Shown: positions 1-8,989 of the stretch, piece by piece | Layout of the letters: each line of letters starts with the position of its first letter | Numbering within the stretch: the stretch's first letter is position 1 | Assembly (NCBI RefSeq): GCF_014397025.1 | Contig: NZ_JACJUO010000002.1 | Span: 124,001 to 188,000, forward strand | Length of the DNA: 64,000 nucleotides | Direction: 5' to 3' | From: Ochrobactrum sp. Marseille-Q0166 | GTDB taxonomy: Bacteria > Pseudomonadota > Alphaproteobacteria > Rhizobiales > Rhizobiaceae | Program-made: the position numbers and the translations under genes | The notes under the pieces: model-generated | What the model was told of the DNA's origin: nothing | The model's input: the letters and a program-made list of their open reading frames with translations, nothing else | The model's database searches: none

Positions 1-1
1 A

Positions 2-1309
2 CTTAAAGCGGGAGATCGTGTTTTCGTCGGACAGGATTTGCGCCCTTCGAGCCCCGACATTGCAGCGCTTGCCATGGGGGCTATCGAAGATGCAGGATTT
101 ACTCCGATCAATTGCGGCGTGTTGCCGACGCCTTCTCTAAGCTATTTCGCCATGGCACAAGGTGCACCGTGTATCATGATTACCGGTAGCCACATCCCGG
201 ATGATCGTAACGGCCTGAAGTTTTATCGGGAAGACGGCGAAATCGACAAGGATGACGAGGCTGCAATCAGTGCCGCCTATGCCGCCCTTCCGGACGACAT
301 TGTAGCGCGTAAAGCTGCACATCTGCCAGCAGACGATGAAGCAATCAACGCCTATGCCGAACGTTATATCAAACTGCTCGGAACGAAAGTCCTCGCGGGT
401 TTGAAAATTGGCGTCTATCAACACTCTTCAGTGGCGCGTGATCTCCTCACCCAAGTACTCAAGAATCTCGGTGCGAAAACAGTACCGCTTGGCCGCTCCG
501 ATGTTTTTGTTCCAGTGGATACCGAAGCGCTGCGACCAGAAGATATTGATCTTCTTGCGAACTGGGCAAAGCAAGATAATTTCGATGCAATTGTATCGAC
601 CGATGGTGATGCAGATCGCCCGCTTATCGCTGATGAAAACGGGCAATTCGTGCGTGGTGATCTTGTCGGCGCCATCACTGCCGCTTGGGCCGGGGCTGAT
701 GTAATCGTTACACCGGTCACCTCCAATACCGCCCTTGAAGAATGCGGAAAATTCGCGCGCGTTCTACGCACACGTGTCGGCTCGCCTTATGTAATCGCGG
801 GCATGCAGGAAGCACTGAACGAAAACGCAAAAAGTGTTGTCGGATTTGAAGCGAATGGCGGGGTATTGCTCGGTAGCACGCTGGAAATGAGCGGAAAGCA
901 ATTGTCCGCCCTCCCCACACGTGACGCGCTCTTACCTATTCTGGCATGCCTGAGCACCATAAAGCAGGCGCACAAGCCGCTTTCTGAAATTGCCCTTAGC
1001 TATGGGTTTCGCGTTGCGTTAAGCGATCGTTTACAAAACGTAGCTCAGGAAAAAACTGCTGCCTTTCTTTCTGTTATCACACAGGAAGAAGCGCGTTTGC
1101 GCCTGTTTCCCTTAACGGATGCAGTTATTCGTCTTGAAACAATCGATGGTGTGAAGCTCTTCTTTGCATCGGGTAACGCAATACATTATCGCGCCTCTGG
1201 CAATGCACCGGAACTTCGCTGTTATGTCGAAGCGTCTGACGCAGCGCAGGCCGCCGAACTATTGACGATGGGTCTTGAAATCGCCCGTAACGCTACAAAG
1301 GAAGCTTGA
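2..1309 (+). CDS. manB: Phosphomannomutase (5'-truncated by window edge)
   Basis: Alpha-D-phosphohexomutase family protein, most likely phosphomannomutase, which interconverts mannose 6-phosphate and mannose 1-phosphate for GDP-mannose synthesis in the cytoplasm. The frame is open to the left edge (LKAGDRVFVGQDLRPSSPD...), so the N-terminus is missing and the TTG at 38 is not a true start. The catalytic phosphoserine loop is visible as TGSHIP, the metal-binding loop as DGDADRP, and the sugar-binding EANGG motif follows; the C-terminal phosphate-binding domain ends the protein. The next gene is manC, 5 bases after the stop, so the pair forms a GDP-mannose operon. In Brucella such a pair serves the LPS core (manB core/manC core); that assignment here is inference. 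Phosphoglucomutase activity cannot be excluded, but the manC neighbour favours mannose. Confidence 0.85.
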   Translation, partial: LKAGDRVFVGQDLRPSSPDIAALAMGAIEDAGFTPINCGVLPTPSLSYFAMAQGAPCIMITGSHIPDDRNGLKFYREDGEIDKDDEAAISAAYAALPDDIVARKAAHLPADDEAINAYAERYIKLLGTKVLAGLKIGVYQHSSVARDLLTQVLKNLGAKTVPLGRSDVFVPVDTEALRPEDIDLLANWAKQDNFDAIVSTDGDADRPLIADENGQFVRGDLVGAITAAWAGADVIVTPVTSNTALEECGKFARVLRTRVGSPYVIAGMQEALNENAKSVVGFEANGGVLLGSTLEMSGKQLSALPTRDALLPILACLSTIKQAHKPLSEIALSYGFRVALSDRLQNVAQEKTAAFLSVITQEEARLRLFPLTDAVIRLETIDGVKLFFASGNAIHYRASGNAPELRCYVEASDAAQAAELLTMGLEIARNATKEA

Positions 1310-1314
1310 GAAAA

Positions 1315-2730
1315 ATGAGCCTAATTCCAGTTATTATCAGTGGCGGTTCTGGCTCAAGGCTCTGGCCGCTTTCGCGTGATGCGCATCCCAAGCCATTTAT
1401 CGAACTCCCGGATGGTGGAACGCTTATCGGTAAAACCTACGCACGCGCTGCGAATCTCGATGGTGTTGATCAGATCCTATCCGTCACCAATCGCGATTTT
1501 CTTTTCCTGACGCTTGATGCCTATGCCGCTGCCGGCGCTCGTAAAATTGAGAATACGTTCCTGCTGGAACCGCTTGGACGTGACACCGCTCCAGCCATCG
1601 CGCTTGCCGCTCTTCAGGCTGCCGCGACCTATGGTGAGAACACCGTTCTACTCGTCATGCCAGCCGACCACCTGATCGAAGATGAACCTGCATTCGCTGA
1701 AGCAGTCCGCAAGGCACGCGTTATTGCGGAGACGGGTCGTATCGTCACATTCGGCATTGTGCCGAACCGCCCGGAAACTGGCTTTGGTTATATCGAAGTT
1801 GACGGCACCGATGTGCTGCGCTTCGTTGAGAAGCCGGATGCGGCCACCGCTCAGGTTTACGTTGATGGTGGCCATCATTACTGGAATTCGGGTATGTTCT
1901 GCTTCCAGGCAGCCACGATGATAGCTGCAATGCAGCTTCACGCACCCGATGTTCTCGCTGGCGCAAAGGCCGCACTCGAACAGTCGCGACGTGGTGTAAA
2001 TGGCGATACCAGAACGCTGGAAATAGCGAAGGATCAGTTTGCAGCAACGCCTGCCATTTCCATTGACTATGCAGTCATGGAAAAAGCGCAGAATATCGCT
2101 TGCATTCCAGTGTCCTGTGGCTGGTCGGACATTGGATCATGGGCAGCAATGGCCGATCTGATTACGCCAGATGCAGATGGTAACCGACTGCGTGGTGAAA
2201 CGGTTGTTGAAGACACGACAGGCAGCTTTGTTCTATCGGAAACCCGCCTCGTAAGCCTTGTAGGTGTCCACGATCTGCTTGTCGTCGATACACCGGACGC
2301 GCTTCTGGTTGCCCATCGCGACAAAGCACAGGATGTACGCAAAGTTTTTAACAAGCTGCGCGCGCAGGGCCACGAAGCTGCCAAACTGCATCGGACGGCA
2401 CACCGGCCATGGGGCACCTATACAGTACTAGAGGAAGGCGACGGCTTTAAAATCAAGCGTATTGAGGTGAAACCCGGCAGCCGTCTCAGCCTGCAGGCTC
2501 ACCACCACCGGTCTGAACACTGGATTGTTGTTTCCGGCACAGCGAAGGTGGTTAATGGCGAACGCGAAATCCTTCTGACCAATAACCAGTCCACCTATAT
2601 CCCATGTGGCTTCAAGCATCGTCTGGAAAATCCAGGCATTCTGCCGCTGATTCTGATTGAGGTGCAAAGCGGTGAATATCTTGGCGAAGATGACATCGTT
2701 CGCTTCGACGACATTTATGGGCGAACCTGA
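1315..2730 (+). CDS. manC: Mannose-1-phosphate guanylyltransferase / mannose-6-phosphate isomerase
   Basis: Bifunctional type II enzyme that makes GDP-mannose from mannose 1-phosphate and GTP and may also isomerise fructose 6-phosphate to mannose 6-phosphate. The nucleotidyltransferase domain (about residues 1-330) opens with the signature SGGSGSRLWPLSR and has the FVEKP motif. A C-terminal cupin domain (about 350-470) carries RPWGTY and the metal-binding QAHHHRSEHW stretch expected of the isomerase half. Its 471 residues are normal for the family. I place the start at ATG 1315, because the in-frame TTG at 1306 overlaps the manB stop and the conserved N-terminus begins just after 1315. It is co-transcribed with manB. 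The product feeds LPS or other mannose-containing envelope glycans. Confidence 0.9.
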   Translation: MSLIPVIISGGSGSRLWPLSRDAHPKPFIELPDGGTLIGKTYARAANLDGVDQILSVTNRDFLFLTLDAYAAAGARKIENTFLLEPLGRDTAPAIALAALQAAATYGENTVLLVMPADHLIEDEPAFAEAVRKARVIAETGRIVTFGIVPNRPETGFGYIEVDGTDVLRFVEKPDAATAQVYVDGGHHYWNSGMFCFQAATMIAAMQLHAPDVLAGAKAALEQSRRGVNGDTRTLEIAKDQFAATPAISIDYAVMEKAQNIACIPVSCGWSDIGSWAAMADLITPDADGNRLRGETVVEDTTGSFVLSETRLVSLVGVHDLLVVDTPDALLVAHRDKAQDVRKVFNKLRAQGHEAAKLHRTAHRPWGTYTVLEEGDGFKIKRIEVKPGSRLSLQAHHHRSEHWIVVSGTAKVVNGEREILLTNNQSTYIPCGFKHRLENPGILPLILIEVQSGEYLGEDDIVRFDDIYGRT

Positions 2731-2787
2731 TCCTATGGACGACGAATTAGCGGTTCTTCGCAAGTGCGAATCCGCTATAATCGCTTC

Positions 2788-4647
2788 ATGACAATCCGGC
2801 ACCTGAGCGAAACCATTATCAACCAGATTGCCGCTGGCGAGGTGATTGAACGTCCCGCCAGCGTGATCAAGGAACTTGTTGAAAACGCAATCGATGCGGG
2901 CGCAACCCGCATTGAAGTTGTGACTGCCGGTGGCGGAAAAACGCTGCTGCGCGTGACCGATAATGGTTCCGGTATTCCATCCTCTGAACTTCCGCTTGCC
3001 GTTTCGCGCCATTGCACCTCGAAACTCAGCGATGATGTGAATGATATTCGTGCGCTGGGCTTTCGTGGCGAAGCCTTGCCGTCGATCGGTTCCGTTTCAA
3101 AACTCACCCTCAAATCTCGACCGCAAGATGCCGAATCCGGCTTTGAAGTTGCCGTAAGCGGCGGGCATCTGGACGGCCCACGTCCCGCAGCACTTAATCG
3201 CGGTACGATTGCTGAAGTGCGTGATCTTTTCTACGCCACCCCTGCCCGTCTTAAATTCATGAAGACGGATCGCGCCGAAGCAACTGCGATCACCGATGTC
3301 ATAAAACGCATTGCTATTGCCTTTCCCCATGTGCGCTTCTCCCTCTCGGGCTCTGATCGCACCCCGCTTGAGCTTCCGGCAACGGGAACAGGCGCCGAGG
3401 CAACACTGGAACGTATCGGACAGATTCTCGGCAAAGAATTTTCAGATAATGCGCTGCATATCGATGCCGAACGCGATGGCGTGCGATTGGCCGGTTTTGT
3501 TGGTATTCCATCATTTAATCGCGGAAATGCATTGCACCAGTTTGCATATGTGAATGGGCGTCCCATTCGCGACAAGCAGATTTTCGGCGCGCTTCGTGGC
3601 GCATATGCTGATGTGATCGCACGTGATCGCCATCCGGTTGCAGTCTTGTTTTTGACAATTGATCCGGCGCAGGTCGATGTGAATGTGCATCCCGCAAAAG
3701 CAGACGTCCGCTTCCGCGATCCCGGTCTTGTGCGCGGGCTGATCGTTGGCTCTATCAAACAAGCGCTTGCACAATCTGGAATACGCCCGGCAACCAGCGG
3801 TGCGGAAGCCATGTTACAAGCGTTTCGAGCCGAAGGATTTCAACCTCGCCCAGCCACCAACAATTATACCTCACAAAACTGGCGTACATCCGCTCCAGCC
3901 CCACGTAGTGAATGGTCGCCTCAAACAGCGCACCCCGCGCATAAGCCGCTCGATTTCGATCATCTTCCAGCATTTCGCGAAGAATCGCAGACTGTTATCG
4001 AGACTCTCGTGAAACCCGCTGCAGATGCGCGCGCCACAATTTCGGAAGCATCGGTTGAACTGATGCAGAAGCCACTCGGTGCAGCGCGCGCGCAAATTCA
4101 TGAAAATTATATCGTCGCGCAAACCGAAGACAGTCTCGTCATTGTCGATCAGCATGCAGCGCATGAACGGCTTGTCTATGAAGCGCTGAAAAATGCACTG
4201 CATTCGCGTCCAATCCCTGGACAAATGCTGCTGATCCCTGAGATTGTCGATCTCGCGGAAGAGGATGCCGAGCGGCTGTCATCCCATGCAGAAACATTGG
4301 CCCGTTTCGGGCTGGGCATCGAACAGTTTGGCCCAGGCGCGATTGCGGTGCGCGAAACCCCTGCCATGCTGGGTGAAATGAATGTACAACAATTGATCCG
4401 CGATCTGGCCGATGAAGTCGCGGAACATGACACATCTGACGGTCTGAAAGCCATGCTCAACCATGTAGCCGCAACGATGGCGTGTCACGGTTCCGTGCGT
4501 TCAGGACGACGCTTAAAACCAGAAGAAATGAATGCACTCTTGCGCGATATGGAAGCGACGCCCGGCTCCGGCACATGCAATCACGGACGCCCGACCTATA
4601 TCGAGTTGAAGCTTACGGATATTGAACGATTGTTCGGAAGACGGTAG
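2788..4647 (+). CDS. mutL: DNA mismatch repair protein MutL
   Basis: MutL couples mismatch recognition by MutS to strand processing. The N-terminal GHKL ATPase domain shows [32 protein letters not shown] and GFRGEAL (about residues 10-105), followed by the MutL transducer fold. The C-terminal dimerisation domain holds the metal-dependent endonuclease signature [12 protein letters not shown] at about residues 454-465, so this MutL should nick DNA itself, as in bacteria without MutH. The length of 619 residues is normal. I chose ATG 2788 because the conserved N-terminus ([18 protein letters not shown]) starts there; the GTG at 2764 adds eight unsupported residues. It follows manC by 57 bases and is probably an independent unit or weakly linked. 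No mutS is in the window. Confidence 0.95.
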   Translation: MTIRHLSETIINQIAAGEVIERPASVIKELVENAIDAGATRIEVVTAGGGKTLLRVTDNGSGIPSSELPLAVSRHCTSKLSDDVNDIRALGFRGEALPSIGSVSKLTLKSRPQDAESGFEVAVSGGHLDGPRPAALNRGTIAEVRDLFYATPARLKFMKTDRAEATAITDVIKRIAIAFPHVRFSLSGSDRTPLELPATGTGAEATLERIGQILGKEFSDNALHIDAERDGVRLAGFVGIPSFNRGNALHQFAYVNGRPIRDKQIFGALRGAYADVIARDRHPVAVLFLTIDPAQVDVNVHPAKADVRFRDPGLVRGLIVGSIKQALAQSGIRPATSGAEAMLQAFRAEGFQPRPATNNYTSQNWRTSAPAPRSEWSPQTAHPAHKPLDFDHLPAFREESQTVIETLVKPAADARATISEASVELMQKPLGAARAQIHENYIVAQTEDSLVIVDQHAAHERLVYEALKNALHSRPIPGQMLLIPEIVDLAEEDAERLSSHAETLARFGLGIEQFGPGAIAVRETPAMLGEMNVQQLIRDLADEVAEHDTSDGLKAMLNHVAATMACHGSVRSGRRLKPEEMNALLRDMEATPGSGTCNHGRPTYIELKLTDIERLFGRR

Positions 4648-4675
4648 AACTCTTTCGAGATCAAGGAATTATAAC

Positions 4676-4912
4676 ATGAACAAATTTGAATCACCGCGCT
4701 CGTCAGAAGCAGTGCTACGTTATCTCGACGGCGATTTTGAAATCGTGAAGCACGGCTCCTATGTCGTCTGTGCGGTAACAGGCGCACAAATTCCGCTTGA
4801 TGAACTGAAGTACTGGAGCGTTGCGCGACAGGAAGCTTATGCGACAGGATTGATTTCCTATGAACGGGAGCTGGACCTAAACCCCGAATTGCGCAGCCGC
4901 AAAAAGAGCTAA
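4676..4912 (+). CDS. DUF2093 family protein
   Basis: Small cytoplasmic protein of 78 residues resembling the alphaproteobacterial DUF2093 family, whose function is unknown. The core LRYLDGDFEIVKHGSYVVCAVTGAQIPLDELKYW fits that family, and LDELKYWSVARQEAY is its most recognisable part. I place the start at ATG 4676, preceded by AAGGA about 8 bases upstream. The gene begins 28 bases after the mutL stop on the same strand and is probably co-transcribed with it. It is followed by a bidirectional terminator shared with glnII. No signal peptide or membrane segment is seen. Confidence 0.7.
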   Translation: MNKFESPRSSEAVLRYLDGDFEIVKHGSYVVCAVTGAQIPLDELKYWSVARQEAYATGLISYERELDLNPELRSRKKS

Positions 4913-4965
4913 GCTTTAAATCTCAATCATGAGATAATTTAAAAAACATCTTTCAGCGCTTAAAC

Positions 4966-5003
4966 AAAAAAGCCCAATGGGAGATTTCCCATTGGGCTTT
5001 TTT
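4966..5003. terminator. Bidirectional rho-independent terminator
   Basis: An 11-base perfect stem (AGCCCAATGGG at 4971-4981 with CCCATTGGGCT at 4988-4998) encloses a 6-base loop. It is flanked by an A-run on the left and a T-run on the right, so it can end both the mutL-DUF2093 transcript and the convergent glnII transcript. Confidence 0.9.
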
Positions 5004-5026
5004 ATTATTCAACTTCGTATTGGAAG

Positions 5027-6067
5027 TTATGCTGCCAGCGCTTCAGCTGTGTCGAGCGGTACTTCTGAGATCGTCTTGAGAACCTGGGAAGCGATCTGAT
5101 AAGGGCAGCCCTGCGAGTTTGGACGGCGATCTTCGAGATAGCCCTTATAACCGTTCTGCACGAACGAGTGTGGCACACGAATAGAAGCACCACGATCAGC
5201 AACCCCGTAGGAGAACTTGTTCCAAGGGGCCGTTTCGTGCTTGCCAGTCAAACGCATGTGGTTATCCGGGCCATAGACGTCGATGTGATCCTGAAGGTTC
5301 TTTTCGAATTGAGCCATAAGCGCTTCGAAATAAGCTTTACCACCCACTTCACGCATAAATTTCGTCGAGAAGTTGCAGTGCATACCCGAACCATTCCAAT
5401 CGGTATCGCCAAGCGGCTTGCAATGGAATTCAATGTCGATCCCATACTGTTCGCAAAGGCGAAGAAGCAGATAGCGAGCGATCCAGATTTGGTCGGCAGC
5501 ACTCTTCGAGCCTTTACCGAATATCTGGAATTCCCACTGACCTTTGGCAACTTCTGCGTTGATACCCTCGTGATTGATACCCGCAGCAAGGCAGAGATCA
5601 AGATGTTCTTCAACGATCTTACGCGCAATGGAGCCAACGTTCTTGTAGCCAACACCGGTATAATAAGGGCCCTGTGGTGCCGGGAAACCCTGCTCAGGGA
5701 AACCGAGCGGGCGGCCGTTTTCGTAAAAGAAGTATTCCTGCTCGAAGCCAAACCATGCGTCGGCGTCGTCGAGAACCGTCGCGCGGCTGTTGGATGCATG
5801 CGGTGTGACACCATCTGGCATCATGACTTCACACATAACAAGTGCGCCATTGGTGCGCGCTGGATCCGGATAGATCGCGACAGGCTTCAACACGCAATCA
5901 GAGCTACGGCCTTCTGCCTGCAATGTGGACGAACCATCAAATCCCCACAATGGCAGCTGTTCCAGCGTCGGGAACGCATCAAATTCCTTAATCTGTGTCT
6001 TACCACGCAGATTAGGGGTTGGAGTGTAGCCATCGAGCCAGATGTATTCGAGCTTAAATTTTGTCAT
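5027..6067 (-). CDS. glnII: Glutamine synthetase type II (eukaryote-type)
   Basis: ATP-dependent synthesis of glutamine from glutamate and ammonium in the cytoplasm. The 346-residue length and the sequence (LEYIWLDGYTP, WGFDGSSTLQAEG, WFGFEQEYFFYE, NAEVAKGQWEFQIFG, GSGMHCNFST, GKHETAPWNKFSYGVADRGASIRVP) are those of the short eukaryote-type GSII found in rhizobia and relatives, not the about 470-residue GlnA. GSII enzymes are not adenylylated and are controlled mainly at transcription. The sigma-54 promoter found upstream (6157-6171) fits the known NtrC control of glnII in rhizobia. Start ATG 6067 is the natural N-terminus. The gene stands alone, convergent with mutL-DUF2093 across a shared terminator. 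Confidence 0.95.
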   Translation of the reverse strand: MTKFKLEYIWLDGYTPTPNLRGKTQIKEFDAFPTLEQLPLWGFDGSSTLQAEGRSSDCVLKPVAIYPDPARTNGALVMCEVMMPDGVTPHASNSRATVLDDADAWFGFEQEYFFYENGRPLGFPEQGFPAPQGPYYTGVGYKNVGSIARKIVEEHLDLCLAAGINHEGINAEVAKGQWEFQIFGKGSKSAADQIWIARYLLLRLCEQYGIDIEFHCKPLGDTDWNGSGMHCNFSTKFMREVGGKAYFEALMAQFEKNLQDHIDVYGPDNHMRLTGKHETAPWNKFSYGVADRGASIRVPHSFVQNGYKGYLEDRRPNSQGCPYQIASQVLKTISEVPLDTAEALAA

Positions 6068-6521
6068 AGCCTAGTCTCTTTTGTTCTGCGTAATCAACCA
6101 ATCCGCGACACATCACAGTCCATCTCATGCAATTCATCGCGCTCCATTTTATAGAAGCAATTAGCGTGCCAGAACTGAGAAACCGAAAAAATCAGACATA
6201 AAAAATCATAACCAATTGAATACACTATATTAAAATATAGAATTTGATGCACTTGGATCTTCAAACGAAATGAACTCGCGACAAAGGCATGTCATGCATT
6301 CAGGATATGCTTGCAAAATAGACAGTTGATTAAAATTTAATCAATGATCGAGACAAATGAAGCACGCAGTCCTGCAATGGATGAAACAATTATCGCGCAG
6401 TCCCACCTTGAGAAAGTCCCAGCACTTCTAATTATGTACCTGAAAAGCGATGTTCACTGATCCGATCTGGTAAGGGACACGTATTATTCATATGCAACTG
6501 GGTGCCATTGAGGAATAATGA
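6068..6521. other. Divergent intergenic region glnII / photolyase
   Basis: 454 bases, AT-rich, between two divergent genes. The only element I can support is the sigma-54 promoter at 6157-6171 facing glnII. An AGGAAT ribosome-binding site lies just upstream of the photolyase start. I saw no open frame with family features and no convincing NtrC site by eye. Confidence 0.6.
6157..6171 (-). promoter_or_regulatory. Sigma-54 (-24/-12) promoter of glnII
   Basis: On the minus strand the sequence reads TGGCAC-GCTAA-TTGC, which matches the RpoN -24/-12 consensus (TGGCAC, 5 bases, TTGC). It lies about 90 bases upstream of the glnII start codon in the right orientation. RpoN/NtrC control of glnII is known in rhizobia; its operation here is inferred from the motif. 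Confidence 0.88.
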
Positions 6522-7910
6522 ATGACTGCGAATGCGCTTGTCTGGCTACGCAACGATCTGCGACTTGCTGACAATCCTGCCCTTCATGCCGCCGTTAAGC
6601 TGGGTGGCAAGATCACAGCGCTATATGTACATGAAACCAATCCGCAGTTGCGCACCCCCGGTGGCGCCGTGCTCTGGTGGCTGGAACAGAGTCTCAGCTT
6701 ACTTGAAAAAAGACTTAACGAACGCAATGTCGAGTTGCTTGTGGTGCGCGGCGATGCGCTCAATGTTATTGAAAGCCTGATAGCGGAGAATGGCTTTGAT
6801 ACTGTTTTCTGGAACCGTCGCTATGCTCCACAAGAGCGGGATGTTGATGCCAGCGTAAAGTCCATATTGAAAGACAAGGGACTTAATGTGGAGTCCTTTG
6901 CAGGCAATCTCTTGGCCGAACCCTGGGAGATCAAAAGCGGCAGCGGTGGCCCCTATCAAGTCTTCACACCCTATGCCAGAACTCTGCGACAGCAGGGTGT
7001 GAGCAAGCCGCTGTCATCGCTTGAATGGAATGTCGAACGGTCCGCGCTCAAGCACAGGCCTGCACGAGAGGCTCAAAAGCAGCCTTTCTGGTCAAAAAAA
7101 ATGAATGGCCTTTGGGAGATAGGCGAAGCGGCTGCCATCAATCAGTTATATCATTTCTTCGATCAGACCATTCGCAACTATGCCGGTGATCGTGATCGTC
7201 CCGATATCGAAGGCACATCAAAACTTTCGCCCCATCTGCGTTTTGGTGAAATCAGCGCAAGACAAGCATGGTATGCCACGCTTTCGCTGATGGATGAACA
7301 TCCAGACACCCAGACCGGTGGCGAAAAGTTCCTCTCCGAGCTGATCTGGAGGGATTTTCATTATCACCAGCTCTACTATCGTCCAGATATCGCCGAAAAT
7401 GATATGCGCGATACGCTGACTGACATTGAGTGGCAGAGCAATCCGCAAGCGTTTGAAGCCTGGAAAAAAGGCAATACCGGCGTTCCGATGATCGATGCCG
7501 GGATGCGTCAACTCTGGGCGACCGGCTGGATGCATAACCGCGTGCGGATGCTGGTCGCTTCGGTCCTCAGCAAAAACATGCAGATCGATTGGCGCGACGG
7601 CGAAAAATGGTTCTGGGACACACTGGTGGATGCCGATATCGCCAGCAATCCGGGGAGCTGGCAATGGGTTGCCGGTTGCGGCATGGACGCAGCGCCCTAT
7701 TTCCGCGTATTCAATCCCGTATTGCAAGGTGACAAGTTCGATACCAACGGTGGCTATGTACGCAAATGGGTGCCGGAAATCGCCGCATTACCGGATCGCT
7801 GGATTCATAAACCCTATGCCGCCCCGGAAGACGTGTTGCAGAAAGCCGGTATCGTCCTTGGTAAAACTTACCCGCTTCCCGTGTTCAAAGCACCCAAAGC
7901 AGGCAAATAA
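6522..7910 (+). CDS. phrB: Deoxyribodipyrimidine photo-lyase
   Basis: Light-driven repair of cyclobutane pyrimidine dimers. The N-terminal alpha/beta antenna domain (VWLRNDLRLADNPAL) spans about residues 1-130. The C-terminal FAD-binding domain carries the signatures GNTGVPMIDAGMRQLWATG, MHNRVRM, NMQIDWRDGEKWFWD and DIASNPGSWQWVAG (about residues 320-390), with the long Trp/Asn-rich stretch of class I CPD photolyases. The length of 462 residues is normal. ATG 6522 follows an AGGAAT ribosome-binding site. The gene is monocistronic as far as can be seen. A cryptochrome-type relative is possible but less likely given the intact photolyase motifs. Confidence 0.92.
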   Translation: MTANALVWLRNDLRLADNPALHAAVKLGGKITALYVHETNPQLRTPGGAVLWWLEQSLSLLEKRLNERNVELLVVRGDALNVIESLIAENGFDTVFWNRRYAPQERDVDASVKSILKDKGLNVESFAGNLLAEPWEIKSGSGGPYQVFTPYARTLRQQGVSKPLSSLEWNVERSALKHRPAREAQKQPFWSKKMNGLWEIGEAAAINQLYHFFDQTIRNYAGDRDRPDIEGTSKLSPHLRFGEISARQAWYATLSLMDEHPDTQTGGEKFLSELIWRDFHYHQLYYRPDIAENDMRDTLTDIEWQSNPQAFEAWKKGNTGVPMIDAGMRQLWATGWMHNRVRMLVASVLSKNMQIDWRDGEKWFWDTLVDADIASNPGSWQWVAGCGMDAAPYFRVFNPVLQGDKFDTNGGYVRKWVPEIAALPDRWIHKPYAAPEDVLQKAGIVLGKTYPLPVFKAPKAGK

Positions 7911-8018
7911 AGATTCTTAAACCCCGGCAAGAAATATTCCGCTGATTGTTCGAGGGGGTCCGAGCCTTAAGCTTACAGCGTGCAAAAAGCTTCATGCACA
8001 GCTGATACAAAGCAGAGT

Positions 8019-8864
8019 TTATCTGAGCGCTTCGAGTTCTGCGATACGGGCCGCGCTGTCTTTTTCTAGAACGCGGGTCATTTCACGAATGATCGTTTCG
8101 GCCAGCACGAAAAGTGCCGCCGATGAGTCCCATGCAGACGGCACAGCAATGCGGCCCGCAAGCACATGACGTGATACGCGCGCGACGGGCGAAAGCCACT
8201 GATCGGTAACAAGGATCACTTCCACACCTCGCCCCCGCGCTTTCTCAGCCAGCGTTAGGAGACTGTCCTGGTAACGTCGAATATCAAAGACCACCAGCAC
8301 ATCGCGTTTGCCCATATCAAGCAGACGATCCCGCCAGACACTTTCCTGTCCACCAAGATGGAAGACATTCGGGCGGATAACGGTCATATGCGCTGCCATA
8401 TACTGCGCGATAGGGTCGGTGAAGCGTCCGCCGATCAGATAGACATTGCCCCTGGAATTACAAAGCGCACCAACCGCCTGCTTAAGCTGCTTTTCGCCCA
8501 AATGCCGGAAGCTTTCGCGAATATTTTCAAGCGTATGCTCGACAGCCGGATAAGCCTTGTCCTGCTCTCTATCCGGTCGCTCATTGCGGTGAAGTGGCGA
8601 TTGCAATTGCGCAGCAAGTTCATCCTGCAAACAAGCCTGAAAATCAGGGTAATTCTGGAAACCGAGACGATTGACGAAGCGCAGAATTGTGGGCGAGCTG
8701 ACCCCCGCCTGCGCTGAAAATTCGGCGACCGTTTTCAAACCCAGCATGGGATAATTTGCGATCAGTGTCTGCGCTGCGCTGCGCTCACCGGCGGGCATTG
8801 CATCAATCCGTTCATTGATCAGTTCGGCGATTGTGGCACTCGTCTGCACGCTGTTTCCATTCAA
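8019..8864 (-). CDS. RpiR/MurR-family transcriptional regulator
   Basis: Regulator with an N-terminal RpiR-type helix-turn-helix (AELINERIDAMPAGERSAAQTLIANYP ... TVAEFSAQAGVSSPTILRFVNRLGFQNYPDFQ) and a C-terminal SIS domain (NVYLIGGRFTDPIAQYMAAHM ... VLVVFDIRRYQDSLLTLAEKARGRGVEVILVTD), which normally binds a phosphosugar or related effector. The frame extends upstream to ATG 8963, but those residues look non-coding. I prefer TTG 8864, preceded by AAAAGGG at 5-base spacing, which puts the HTH near residue 10 as in relatives. It is divergent from the amidohydrolase-TRAP-GS-ALDH-ADH gene set and is the likely local regulator of that set (inference). Confidence 0.85.
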   Translation of the reverse strand: MNGNSVQTSATIAELINERIDAMPAGERSAAQTLIANYPMLGLKTVAEFSAQAGVSSPTILRFVNRLGFQNYPDFQACLQDELAAQLQSPLHRNERPDREQDKAYPAVEHTLENIRESFRHLGEKQLKQAVGALCNSRGNVYLIGGRFTDPIAQYMAAHMTVIRPNVFHLGGQESVWRDRLLDMGKRDVLVVFDIRRYQDSLLTLAEKARGRGVEVILVTDQWLSPVARVSRHVLAGRIAVPSAWDSSAALFVLAETIIREMTRVLEKDSAARIAELEALR

Positions 8865-8897
8865 GTCTGCCCTTTTCAAATTTGGGCGAAATTGTGT

Positions 8898-8926
8898 TTG
8901 ACAAATTATCATATGCCGTATCAAAT
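8898..8926 (+). promoter_or_regulatory. Candidate sigma-70 promoter for the amidohydrolase/TRAP operon
   Basis: A perfect -35 TTGACA (8898-8903) and a -10-like TCAAAT (8921-8926) are separated by 17 bases, about 65 bases upstream of the amidohydrolase start. It lies in the divergent region next to the RpiR gene, where a regulator would be expected to act. Found by eye only. Confidence 0.5.
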
Positions 8927-8989
8927 AATCCGCAATAGCGCATAATCTGAAAAAACGTAACATAAGTTACAGCGCGGGGAACAAACCGA

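Noticed and set aside
5168-6154. 328-codon plus-strand frame opposite glnII
   Set aside because: It is antisense to a certain gene, has no recognisable family features, and mirrors the codon structure of glnII.
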